From NCBI RefSeq assembly GCF_027579695.1, contig NC_083582.1, forward strand, positions 580,878 through 644,877: a stretch of 64,000 bases of DNA. Direction: 5' to 3'. Each line of letters starts with the position of its first letter. The stretch's first letter is position 1. Both the position numbers and the translations under genes were made by a program. Positions 34,701-42,673 of this stretch are shown one piece after another. Below the pieces are notes generated by a model. That model ran no database searches, was not told the origin of the DNA, and saw nothing but the letters and a program-made list of their open reading frames with translations. The DNA comes from Neoarius graeffei. Taxonomy: Eukaryota; Chordata; Actinopteri; Siluriformes; Ariidae.

Positions 34701-37502
34701 CTTGACAGTTGCTATAAGGTGTTTGTGGTGATAAGCTGCGTTTGGTTTTCACCAAACACGGCGCTATGGACGATGAAACATCTCCACCTTGGTCTCATCA
34801 GTCCAAAGGAACTTGTGTGGTTTGCTCAGATGCAATTTTGCAAACCTGAGTCATGCTCCATTTCCTTTCTGGAGAGAAGGGGCTTTTTCCTAGCCACCCT
34901 CCCATGAAAGCCATCCTCGAGCAGTCTTTTTCTGATTGTGCCATCATGAATAAACATTTAATGTGCTTACAGAAGCCTGTAGGTCACATGATGTAGAGCC
35001 TGGGTTTTTCCTGACATCTCTGAGCATTAAACAGTATGACTGTGGACTGAGGCTACATCCACACGACAACGGCAACGAGATGTTATTTAAAAATATATCG
35101 CGTCCAAATGGGCAACAATCAGTAAAATATCAGGTCCATATGGCAACGCAATGCTTGCTGAAAACGATGCAATACACATGCCACACCTCTAGGGGCGCTG
35201 TAAGACGGTCCCTTCGGAGACACCAGAACAATAGAAGAAGTAAGGATGCATATTAGCCACAAAGTCAGGAAAATCTGTTTGTAAAATTACATTATAATGA
35301 CCAAATACAATGAAAAGTATTTTTCCAGTCTCACCTGTGAAAGGTAATCCCATGTGATCTCGTTTGGACAGCAAACCTGTTGGTACAGTTAAACGCAGCT
35401 AATCTTTATTCTCCGCTTTGACCTCTCCAAAATGGCGGCGAGGATGACCTATGATTCTACGCGGAAGGCGGTGTCTTTAATGGTCTGGAATAAACTGAAT
35501 GCTAATTAAATAATGATTAATTTGCTCCTCTACGCCCTTTTTGAGGAATGTATTGTAGGACTTAAACCCACATCTGAAGAGGTGAGATCGCTCTTTTTTT
35601 CTCTATTTTTGCTGGCGGGATTGACTCTCTCTCTCTCTCACTTTGCACCATTACACAATAAATATTCACAGTGAAAATATTTTGTAAGCGCGTTTCATGA
35701 ACAAAGTTATAGGATTTGTTGACAACTCGCATCGCAATGAGATCATTGGCACTACTGGTGTTAAGAATCAGACCATTTCATAAATGAATATTTTGCTGTA
35801 GAGCTGCAGTGTTTGTACAATTGCATGTTTTTGCTTCACTATTACTGTCACTATTCTGCTTCTTGCATTACTACTGTGAACTAACACTGAACATAATAAT
35901 AATAATAATAATAATAATAATATCTAAGCTCGTGTTTCACTCTCACTAGTGCTCTGTAAGGCTTTTTCCTGGTGATATTCGTTACACTTCTACCCGGCGT
36001 GAAGCACTCACAGTCATGTGGTTGTGACGTCATCGTAAACAAATCCGTTTTACTCATCCAGACGACTTCACAACGGCAACGTTGCCAGATCTTTCCACTC
36101 TGGAACCCGTTCTCAAAAAGATTGCGTTTTGGGCACCCAAAACGCCGGTGCCGTGTGGACGCCAGGCCTAAACGATAAGCAATTGTATCGGAGTCACCTG
36201 AATCCGTTGCCGTGTGGACAGGGCCTGAATTTGCTGGTGCACCCACTCCTGGGAAGATTGGAGACCGTTTGTAAACAATCCTTCTCGCTGTAGAATGGTG
36301 AATCTCAAAGTATTTGGAGATGGCCTTATAACCCTTCCCAGATTGATGAGCAGCAACAATTACTTGTCTGAAGTCATGGTTAATGTCCTTTCTTCTTGGC
36401 ATGTTGTCGACACACACCTAAATGATCCTGAACACCAAACTGCCAAATGTTCTGCTTTTATAGAGGCAGTTACACTCCTTGATGATTAACTAATCGTGTG
36501 CCTTTCATTCATGACACTGGGCTGCTAATTACTCTCTTAATAATTGGGGAACTTGGAACGGTGTACTTATTTTTCCCCACCGGGTTTCTGGATGTTGTTT
36601 TACTTTTTGAAAAAAAAAAAGCTATTGAAATCTTATTCCTTTAATAAATTATGCATGTGACATGCATGCAATTCTTTTTTCCTGTTCGTAATAAGTTAGT
36701 GATGTGTGAGGCAAGTGAAGTTTATTTGTATTGCGCTTTTAACAACAGACATCGTCACAAAGCAGCTTAACACAAAATTAAAAATTTTAAACAAATGAGC
36801 TAATTTTATCCCTGAATGTATTTATCCTCATTTGTGTGCGTGTGTAAAACAGACCCGCGTCCATCATCAGGGTACGGTTGATAGTCCTCCAGTCTCAAGT
36901 TGTATTTCTTTGCAGCAGCCGCTCGTTCTTCTGCGGTGCGAGGATAGGGTCCGGGGAGCACCTTCTGAGAGGCACTAGAGGCTGCCCGTACACACACACA
37001 CACACACACACACACAGCATTAATCCTGCTTATTTAAAATGAATTTAAATTATTTTAACAAATAAATCAGCATTGAAAATAATATAAAATTAAAATATGT
37101 GCAATGCATTTTTCAATCATATTCAAAAAGTGCAGTTGAATATATTTTACATTAAATAAAACACTTGCAGTAAAATACTGAAAGTTTCATGAATGATTGT
37201 TTCCCTCAGAAGGTTTTCGGCTCTTCCGGATTAATAAACCAAACAATCCAGACCTTTTCGACACTTTTTAGATGCTGTTGTTTTGACCTTTCGGTCTTCC
37301 ATTAAGTTTTAAACACTTGATAAAAACAAGGCTCACACACGACGTACATGAGAGTACAGTGGAACAACAACAACAATAATAATTCCTCACTAATACCATC
37401 ATCCTCATCTGTCCAGTAATTAACAAACAGGTTGTAAAGTTTGCTGAGATGAGAGTTATACTGTGGTTAATAAACTCCACGCAGTGACCGTCATTTAATC
37501 CC

Positions 37503-37533
<31 letters not shown>

Positions 37534-37730
37534 CCCATCAGCGCTTTCTAACACTGAGAATGAGATTCTATTACAGCCGAGCGTGATACAGGATAAATGC
37601 GTCATTTACATGTTTTCCATCAGTAATGAATTAACATTAATCACAGACCTGGTCTTGTGGAAAGTAACTGATAAACGGTTTGCCCTCTGCTTTTGCCGAA
37701 AACCCAGCGACCTCCGATCAGCGCCGCCAT
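23068..37730 (-). CDS. ndufb8: ndufb8, complex I subunit NDUFB8, five exons
   Basis: NADH:ubiquinone oxidoreductase beta subcomplex subunit 8, a single-pass accessory protein of the mitochondrial inner membrane. Coding exons are 37730-37649, 36981-36855, 31735-31636, 29635-29480 and 23160-23068. They join in phase (breaks after base 1, base 2, base 0 and base 0 of a codon) into 185 residues; the human protein is 186. Landmarks in order: an N-terminal presequence starting [66 protein letters not shown], a hydrophobic helix [37 protein letters not shown] and a HYEI C-terminus. No stop or frameshift is seen, so this is the one intact host gene here. The introns (667, 5119, 2000 and 6319 bp) are largely transposons. 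Confidence 0.97.
23285..23625. mobile_element. short Tc1/mariner-like element with GTAGGTATAC ends
   Basis: Ends CAAAAGTAGGTATACAGTAA (left) and TTACTGTATACCTACTTTTG (right) are exact inverted repeats about 340 bp apart. The interior minus strand has a degraded frame ([20 protein letters not shown]) resembling the tail of a mariner-type transposase. Lies in ndufb8 intron 4. Confidence 0.65.
23987..24085. repeat. palindrome, about 30-bp arms
   Basis: GTGGTCCATCAGATATATTC and CATTCAGC are mirrored by GCTGAGTG and GAATATATCTGATAGACCAC, leaving a loop of about 35 bases. Able to form a hairpin or cruciform. Confidence 0.8.
24447..25229. mobile_element. foldback element, 105-bp perfect TIRs, 5-bp TSD
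   Basis: Starts TGTTGGGTTCACCCAGAAAG and ends with its exact reverse complement; arms 24447-24551 and 25125-25229 are identical by eye. GGAGC flanks both sides (24442-24446 and 25230-25234). The interior holds a GT microsatellite (24652-24720) and no coding frame. TG...CA ends with a 5-bp duplication recall integrase-made insertions. Superfamily not assigned. Confidence 0.85.
25325..25445. repeat. palindrome with CACGGTATTTCACCATAC arms
   Basis: GTATGGTGAAATACCGTGAT and TCACGGTATTTCACCATAC form arms around a GC-rich loop that itself contains GGCCCTCTGGGCC. Long inverted repeat of roughly 28 bp per arm with few mismatches. Confidence 0.75.
26438..28653. mobile_element. hAT-like element with CAGGGTTCCTACAC ends
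   Basis: Left end CAGGGTTCCTACACATTTTC; right end GTGTAGGAACCCT. AGTTTG is present at both flanks (26432-26437 and from 28655), a partial target duplication. Both ends also share AAAATCCATACTTTTCCAT-type text. The interior is non-coding except for the Tc1-like element inside it. Confidence 0.75.
27146..28395 (-). mobile_element. Tc1-like element (third family) with broken transposase
   Basis: The left end after TA is CAGACGTGGACAAATTTGCT; the right end is degraded near GGGGTACCAAC (28390). Minus-strand frames give [19 protein letters not shown] (DNA-binding part), [24 protein letters not shown] and [15 protein letters not shown], a DD34E transposase with a frameshift near 27921 and a stop after SQDCRLF, so the last third is lost. 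Confidence 0.8.
28684..28720 (+). repeat. (CA)n microsatellite
   Basis: GCGCGC then an uninterrupted CA run to about 28718, at the outer right edge of the 23.7-28.7 kb element. Confidence 0.9.
28950..29346. mobile_element. internally deleted Tc1-like element
   Basis: GTCAATAAGTATTTGGACAG on the left mirrors CTGTCCAAATACTTATGGAT on the right. The middle keeps a piece like the Tc1 family at 41108 (CCATGGACATCACCAAATGC) but no transposase. About 400 bp, a MITE by size. Confidence 0.7.
29427..29479 (-). promoter_or_regulatory. duplicated 5' splice-site region after ndufb8 exon 4
   Basis: In the sense strand CAACCTGTAGTAAGA plus (CA)n (the used donor) is followed about 36 bases on by CAACCTATAGTGAGAGACAC. 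The second copy holds a plausible decoy donor, ATA/GTGAGA. Confidence 0.6.
29480..29635 (-). CDS. ndufb8: ndufb8 exon 4 (transmembrane helix)
   Basis: 156 bases, 52 codons: [20 protein letters not shown] then the membrane helix and EVFPAYQPV. The acceptor is (TG)n-TAG and the donor GTA/GTAAGA is followed at once by (CA)n in the sense strand. Residues match NDUFB8 at NRVDTSP and at YQPV. Confidence 0.96.
29636..29660 (-). repeat. (TG)n tract at the acceptor of ndufb8 exon 4
   Basis: In the sense strand about eleven TG units run directly into TAG/exon 4, standing where the polypyrimidine tract should be. Confidence 0.9.
29661..30267. other. AT-rich intron 3 sequence
   Basis: No gene, RNA or repeat end recognised in this part of ndufb8 intron 3. 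Confidence 0.5.
30268..31213. mobile_element. DNA transposon relic, CAACCCCGATTCCAAAAA ends
   Basis: The left end CAACCCCGATTCCAAAAA and right end TTTTTTGGAATCGGGGTT are inverted repeats, continuing GTTGGGAC and ATCCCAAC. The interior has no convincing coding frame. The exact edges and target duplication are unclear. Within ndufb8 intron 3. Confidence 0.7.
31358..31475 (-). mobile_element. tRNA-derived SINE fragment
   Basis: The minus strand carries TTGTAGCTCAGTGGTTAAGA (A box) and ATGGGTTCAAATCAGC (B box), then a short tail CTCTAGATACAGGCATCTGC of the common fish SINE type. Ends 119 bp before exon 3 donor-side sequence. Confidence 0.65.
31636..31735 (-). CDS. ndufb8: ndufb8 exon 3
   Basis: 100 bases encoding [20 protein letters not shown] and ending NWGEP. 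Acceptor TTGCTGTAG after a T-rich tract; donor CCG/GTACAC, a weaker match to consensus than usual. Confidence 0.95.
31736..32211. other. intron 2 sequence without recognised features
   Basis: The first stretch holds the acceptor and T-rich tract for exon 3; nothing else identified. Confidence 0.5.
32214..33807 (+). mobile_element. Tc1-like transposon, copy C, complete ends
   Basis: Same family as 4084 and 15203, in plus orientation, TA at 32212-32213 and 33808-33809, ends CAGTGGTGCTTGAAAGTTTG. It sits in ndufb8 intron 2, antisense to the gene. Inverted repeats are about 200 bp, with a small deletion near 32275. Confidence 0.95.
32574..33589 (+). pseudogene. Tc1 transposase pseudogene with indels
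   Basis: ATG at 32574 starts the family's MA(Q/R)TK opening but a 2-base deletion after it shifts the frame. The body then reads [27 protein letters not shown] and LWMDETK, with a 1-base insertion near 33230, stops near 33294 and 33338, and a C-terminus with [17 protein letters not shown] to HTRY and a stop at 33587-33589. The T before the first catalytic aspartate is M and the P of NDPKH is L. Non-functional. Confidence 0.9.
33808..34528. other. intron 2 sequence, one unexplained open frame
   Basis: A 75-codon plus frame at 33899-34126 contains [20 protein letters not shown], which looks protein-like in composition, but has no motif I recognise and no splice context that supports a gene. 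Confidence 0.3.
35050..36226. mobile_element. inserted element with CCACACGACAACGG-type ends
   Basis: The left end GGCTACATCCACACGACAAC mirrors GTTGCCGTGTGGACAGGGCC at the right with a few mismatches. Flanks are CTGA on the left and (C)TGA on the right, so a 3-4 bp duplication. It splits the Tc1-like transposase. Contains an (ATA)n run (35891-35921) and no coding frame. Confidence 0.7.
35891..35921 (+). repeat. (AAT)n microsatellite
   Basis: About ten uninterrupted units. Confidence 0.95.
36713..36815 (-). mobile_element. 3' tail of the LINE family at 8371
   Basis: The reverse complement matches the LINE end (TTGTTAAAAGCGCAATACAA, GCTGCTTTGTGACGATG) and the adjacent ATAAAATTAGCTCA. A very short insertion in ndufb8 intron 2, 40 bp from exon 2. 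Confidence 0.8.
36855..36981 (-). CDS. ndufb8: ndufb8 exon 2
   Basis: 127 bases encoding [20 protein letters not shown] and on to PYPDDGR, the most conserved matrix-side block of the family. The acceptor ACGGGCAG follows a (TG)n tract; the donor is GG/GTCTGT and is followed by TTTTACACACGCACACA. Confidence 0.96.
36988..37018 (-). repeat. (TG)n tract at the acceptor of ndufb8 exon 2
   Basis: About fourteen TG units in the sense strand run into TACGGGCAG/exon 2. Confidence 0.9.
37020..37648. other. ndufb8 intron 1
   Basis: AT-rich, with an (ATT)n run at about 37504-37531. No transposon end or RNA gene recognised. Confidence 0.6.
37649..37730 (-). CDS. ndufb8: ndufb8 exon 1 (start and presequence)
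   Basis: ATG at 37730-37728 in a good context (GAACATGG). It encodes 27 residues beginning [17 protein letters not shown], basic and without acids, as expected of a mitochondrial targeting sequence, plus one base of the next codon. Donor CAG/GTCTGT. Confidence 0.93.
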
Positions 37731-37750
37731 GTTCGCAAACCTTCAGCGAA

Positions 37751-37760
37751 GCGCATGCGC
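37751..37760 (-). promoter_or_regulatory. NRF-1-type site in ndufb8 promoter
   Basis: GCGCATGCGC, a palindrome matching the core of the nuclear respiratory factor 1 site, 21 bases upstream of the ATG. NRF-1 commonly drives genes for respiratory-chain subunits. A CRE-like TACGTCA (about 37784) and a GGAAGG Ets-type word are nearby. Confidence 0.75.
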
Positions 37761-37887
37761 ACTACATAACCTTCCAGCGGATATACGTCATCAAAAATGG
37801 CAGAAGCAATTCTTCTTCTGTCGGTTTTTACTGGAGGTTCACAAACGGTGTGTATTACCGCCATCTACTGGGCTGAGGTGTGAGCCA

Positions 37888-38034
37888 TCTCATCTCATCT
37901 CATCTCATCTCATCTCATTATCTGTAGCCGCTTTATCCTTCTACAGGGTCGCAGGCGAGCTGGAGCCTATCCCAGCTGACTACGGGCGAAAGGCGGGGTA
38001 CACCCTGGACAAGTCGCCAGGTCATCACAGGGCT
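37888..38034 (-). mobile_element. 5'-truncated Mermaid-like SINE with 12-bp TSD
   Basis: Only the 3' half of the SINE (from GTCGCCAGGTCATCACAGGG to an (ATCTC)n tail). Flanked by AGGTGTGAGCCA at 37876-37887 and 38035-38046. It sits about 160 bp upstream of the ndufb8 start. Confidence 0.93.
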
Positions 38035-38098
38035 AGGTGTGAGCCAAGGGATATTAAATCATAGATGTGTTATAAAGAAAAAAAAAACAAAAACTAAA

Positions 38099-39517
38099 CT
38101 AAATTCTTCTTGCTAATTGTGTTTCCCTTAAATACTGTATTAGAGCTGTCACTACTGGTTGTGTATTAGGCTGACTTAATAAATTATTCATAGTTACAGG
38201 TTTCCTTATTGCCCTCCTCATCATCTCTCTTTCAGTAGAATACGGTCTGCAGTGTAAAAGAACATGCTCCACTTTTTCCATCAGGCCCCAGACTGATGTT
38301 TCCCTACGGTATACAACCCACCATTTAGACTTGTGTGCCCAATCCTCAGCCTCGTCATCCATACCTTCTCCTGCCGTTTCAGTTCACCACTCCTTGTTAT
38401 TACCTCCTTTTGTAAATTATACACGTCTTCCTTTCTCCTCTGTACTCCATCTATCCTGCCATATTCTACTGATGTTCCCTTTAATTATTACTTTAATTTC
38501 TGCTTTACTTAATGGAACCTTAAGTTCAACCTCATTTGTGGCTTCTTTAGCCAGTCTGTCCACCCTTTCATTTCCTTCAACCCCCTTATGTGCTGGAACC
38601 CATGTGAACTGAATAAGTAGCTTTTGCTGATTTATATTAAATATGAGGTGATTTATTTCATCTAAGAGGTCTTGTCGGCATGTGGATTTTCCGCTTTGGA
38701 TACTGGTTAAGGAAGACATTGAATCTGAAAAGATGACTGCTTTACTAGGCTTCACCTCCTTCACCCACTGCAGGGCCAGTATGATAGCCATCATTTCTGC
38801 TGAGAAAATTGACAGATGATCTGACGTCCTTTTTTTTATATTAATATTGTAGCTGGGGATATATACTGCTACTCCTGTTTTACCAGTTTCATCTTTTGAA
38901 GCATCTGTATATATCTGTGTTGTATCATCATACATTATTTCTAAATACTGCTGTACATTCTGATAAACACCTCTAGATTTTACTATCTCCTTTGTTTCCA
39001 TGTTTACAACAGGGAAACAGAATAACCAAGGGGGAATGATTGACCTTATTACAGTATTGTTTTACCGAATGGAAGGTTGTTGATCCCCACTTGATTTGCC
39101 TGCTGATTACCATCCCACCCAAAGCTACATATGAGGTGACCATACTCCCAGCATTACCTGAGTACCTGTTTGGTCGGGTGATTGTCCTCATGACCCTGTA
39201 GATTAAGCCAATATGATACTGATAATTTCAGCCGCCTGAGGTCCAGTGGCATCTCCCTTGTTTCCACCCGAAGTGCTGGGATTGGAGAGGTTCTGAAGGC
39301 ACCACAGCATATACGAAGGGCTTTGGCTTGTAGCCTGTTCAGCTCTGATAAGGAAGACTTAGCTGCTGAATTATAAACTATACATTTATAATCCAAGACT
39401 GGTCGAACTAAAGCGCTATATATTCTTTTCAAGGATATGCTTGATGCCCCCCATTCCTTTCCTGTTAAGCATTTCAAAATGTTAATACTCTTCTTACACT
39501 TACCAGTAATCTTCTGT
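38099..39517 (-). pseudogene. LINE ORF2 C-terminus with RNase H
   Basis: Thumb region LKRIYSALVRPVLDYKCIVY and LNRLQAKALRICCGAF, then RNase H with IYTDASKDETG, FSAEMMAIILALQWV, VIFSDSMSSL and ERVDRLAKEA (the acidic catalytic residues are present), and a C-terminal KVEHVLLHCRPYSTEREMM. One stop after KQVLR and a frameshift near 38400 break it. Confidence 0.85.
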
Positions 39518-39972
39518 ATGTGTACTAGGGTGCATCAGTTGCCCCCTAAAAATGAAAAGTTCCTCCAATCATGATGCATTTTTGTTTTTATGTTCCTTTT
39601 GGTAAGAAAACACACTGGGTGAAATATTTTGACAAAATTCAAAAGTTTAATGGTGGCACCAGGAGCTCAAAGTTATGGAAAAAGCTGCTATTTTATGACA
39701 AAATTTTGATCACTTTTCATGAAACATTATGGCACCTTATACAGTATACCAAATATCTTATATACTGTAGACAGTATGTCTAGAATGTCTAAAAATATTT
39801 GGAGGTTTATTTTAGGGTGTCACTAGCATTAGCTATCAATGTTATAACCCTGGTTTTAAGCTTGCCGCCTATGCATATGCTAGCCCCTATTAAAGTTATA
39901 ATGATGCTGGATTACCTGTTTTAAAGACAACTGAAGATACAAGTGAAATGTTAACAAGCAAATTCTCAGTGT

Positions 39973-40233
39973 CTATTTCCTATGTGGCCGTCTCAGATTT
40001 GGAACCATTACTCTGTCTTTTGCTACAACTTGCACAATGTTCTGGAATCTTTCTTCTACTGTGGCAGAACCAATTTTCTCATGGGCTAGTTTAACCCCAC
40101 GCTCTGCCACATCATTTGTCACAATGAAGTTTGTGAGTGTTGCCTTTATCCTCTGGTAAGATGCCAAGCCATCCCATTGTGACACTGGTGTTGAGAGCAG
40201 ATGATCATCAAAAAAGCTGCAAAGAACAGTCAC
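39973..40233 (-). pseudogene. unrecognised protein fragment in hAT-like element
   Basis: An 86-codon frame with NFIVTNDVAERGVKLAHEKI and NIVQVVAKDRVMVPNLRRPH. The composition is protein-like and the NDxAERxVKL pattern is distinctive, but I cannot place it in a transposase family. Upstream (right of 40233) the SINE insertion follows within 70 bp. Probably the C-terminal end of the element's lost protein. Confidence 0.4.
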
Positions 40234-40296
40234 AAGTCTTCACCTATGAAGTTTTCCAGTTTGAGATCCACATTTTTAGTACATATTCTAAATATA

Positions 40297-40667
40297 GGGC
40301 GGCACGGTGGTGTAGTGGTTAGCGCTGTCGCCTCACAGCAAGAAGGTCCGGGTTCGAGCCCCGTGGCCGGTGAGGGCCTTTCTGTGCGGAGTTTGCATGT
40401 TCTTCCCGTGTCCACGTGGGTTTCCTCCGGGTGCTCCGGTTTCCCCCACAGTCCAAAGACATGCAGGTTAGGTTAACTGGTGACTCTAAATTGAGCGTAG
40501 GTGTGAATGTGAGTGTGAATGGTTGTCTGTGTCTATGTGTCAGCCCTGTGATGACCTGGCGACTTGTCCAGGGTGTACCCCGCCTTTCGCCCATAGTCAG
40601 CTGGGATAGGCTCCAGCTTGCCTGCGACCCTGTAGAAGGATAAAGCGGCTAGAGGAGATGAGATGAG
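40297..40667 (+). mobile_element. Mermaid-like SINE, full length, 12-bp TSD
   Basis: Starts GGGCGGCACGGTGGTGTAGT with intact A (TAGTGGTTAGCGC) and B (GGGTTCGAGCC) boxes and ends GAGATGAGATGAG. Perfect duplication ATTCTAAATATA at 40285-40296 and 40668-40679. The youngest layer of this nest. Confidence 0.96.
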
Positions 40668-42087
40668 ATTCTAAATATATTATCAAGCACAGTTTGAGTT
40701 TTAGCTGTTCACTGAATCATTGTTCAACTACTTTTAAACAATACAAATGTATTATGAATCACATTAATGCTTCTCAATCCCTTGCAAAGGTTCTTAACAT
40801 GATCTCTGGGTCACAAGAAATCAATAAATGGAGTCCAACATTGTGATTCAAACCTTACGTGAAAACATAAGCATTTTTTGGCAAAAAATGAACCTCAGGG
40901 TGCCACCATTAGACTTTTGAATATGGTCAAAAAATTATACAGGATGTCTTTATTGGTGAAAAGGAACACCCAAACAAAAATGCATCAGATTTTATGAAAG
41001 TGAGGGCAACTGATGCACCCTAATGTGTACTTTAAAAGAAAGTTTAACATCAAACCATACACCTAGGTATCTTAAATTATCCACTTGCTTGAGTGGCTGC
41101 CCATATACAGTTAGGTCCATACATATTTGGACAGAGGCAACATTTTTCTAATTTTGGTTCTGTACATTACCACAATGAATTGTGAACAAAACAATTCAGA
41201 TGCAGTTGATGTTCAGACTTTCAGCTTTAATTCAGTGGGTTGAACAAAATGATTGCATAAAAATGTGAGGAACTAAAGCATTTTTTAAACACAATCCCTT
41301 CATTTCAGGGGCTCAAAAGTAATTGGACAAATTAAATAATTGTAAATAAAATGTTCATTTCTAATACTTGGTTGAAAACCCTTTGTTGGCAATGACTGCC
41401 TGAAGTCTTGAACTCATGGACATCACCAGACGCTGTGTTTCCTCCTTTTTAATGCTCTGCCAGGCCTTTACTGCAGCGGTTTTCAGTTGCTGTTTGTTTG
41501 TGGGCCTTTCTGTCTGAAGTTTAGTCTTTAACAAGTGAAATGCTGCTCAATTGGGTTGAGATCAGGTGACTGACTTGGCCAATCAAGAATATTCCACTTC
41601 TTTGCTTTAATAAACTCCTGGGTTGCTTTGGCTTTATGTTTTGGGTCATTGTCCATCTGTATTATGAAACGCCGACCAATCAGTTTGGCTGGATTTGAGC
41701 ACACAGTATGTCTCTGAATACCTCAGAATTCATCCGGCTGCTTCTGTCCTGTGTCACATCATCAATAAACACTAGTGACCCAGTGCCACTGGCAGCCATG
41801 CATGCCCAAGCCATCATGCTGCCTCCGCCGTGTTTTACAGATGATGTGGTATGCTTTGGATCATGAGCTGTACCACGCCTTCACCATACTTTTTTCTTTC
41901 TATCATTCTGGTAGAGGTTGATCTTGGTTTCATCTGTCCAAAGAATGTTCTTCCAGAACTGTGCTGGCTTTTTTAGATGTTTTTTAGCAAAGTCCAATCT
42001 AGCCTTTTTATTCTTGAGGCTTATGAGTGGCTTGCACCGTGCAGTGAACCCTCTGTATTTACTTTCATGCAGTCTTTTCTTTATGGT

Positions 42088-42661
42088 TGTTAGGACTGGG
42101 ACTGTTTTGGCCTCTAGAGGCCGCTGTTATTTCCTTTTCTGGTCATGTTTGTTTTGGCCTCTAGAGGCCACCACTGTGTTCTGTGTTTTGTTTTTGTCTT
42201 ATTGCCTGTTTCCTGCCCCGCCCTGTCCTTAATTAGTTTGTGTATTTATACCCCTGAGTTCAGTCCTCTTGTCATGGAGTCTTTGTGCTGTTATGTTTAG
42301 CTCCAGTTTCCTGTGTACCGTGTTCCTTGCCTTTGTCTTTTTGGTTTTGCACTTTGCTTTTCTTTTTGGACCTTGTATTTACTGTTTTTTGGATCTTCTG
42401 CGCGTTGGTATTTTTGCCTTTTCTGGTTTTTTGGCTTTTGTTTTGATTTTTGTACCTTGGATATTTCTTATTTTTCCCTTCATCTTCTGAGTGTTTTGGA
42501 TTATTTCTTTTGGACTGTATATATTGTAAATAAACCTTTTGATACTTTTTCTACTTCCGCCTCATGCCTCTGCATTTGAGTCATCCCCCTGGTGGCCTAG
42601 TGGGGGTTTGCTGGATTATCACACCAGCAAACTGGGTTCGAATCCCAGCAAAACCCTAACA
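42088..42661 (+). repeat. Gypsy 1 5' LTR
   Basis: 574 bp. Holds two copies of the palindrome GGCCTCTAGAGGCC, a TATA-like GTATTTATACCCCTG (about 42240), an AATAAA-type signal in TGTAAATAAACC (about 42525) and a tRNA-like stretch at its 3' end (GGCCTAGTGG, GGGTTCGAATCCCAG). Confidence 0.93.
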
Positions 42662-42673
42662 GAAAGACTTCAT

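Larger units (their letters stand above)
34529..36582 (-). mobile_element. Tc1-like element (fourth family), split by a MITE
   Basis: Left end after TA: CAGTTATGGGGAAAAGAAAG; the mirrored right end is CTTATTTTTCCCCAC near 36580, not fully preserved. Minus-strand transposase starts at ATG 36402 ([20 protein letters not shown], helix-turn-helix), is interrupted at 36226 by the insertion, and resumes at about 35049 with [19 protein letters not shown], then stops and frame changes. The catalytic end is deleted. Confidence 0.75.
39526..41022. mobile_element. hAT-like element, TIR TAGGGTGCATCAGTTGCCC, 8-bp TSD
   Basis: Ends TAGGGTGCATCAGTTGCCC and GGGCAACTGATGCACCCTA, flanked by ATGTGTAC at 39518-39525 and 41023-41030. 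Sub-terminal inverted similarity extends for roughly 150 bp. An 8-bp duplication and a TAGGG start fit hAT. It carries a SINE insertion. It interrupts the I-group LINE. Confidence 0.87.
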
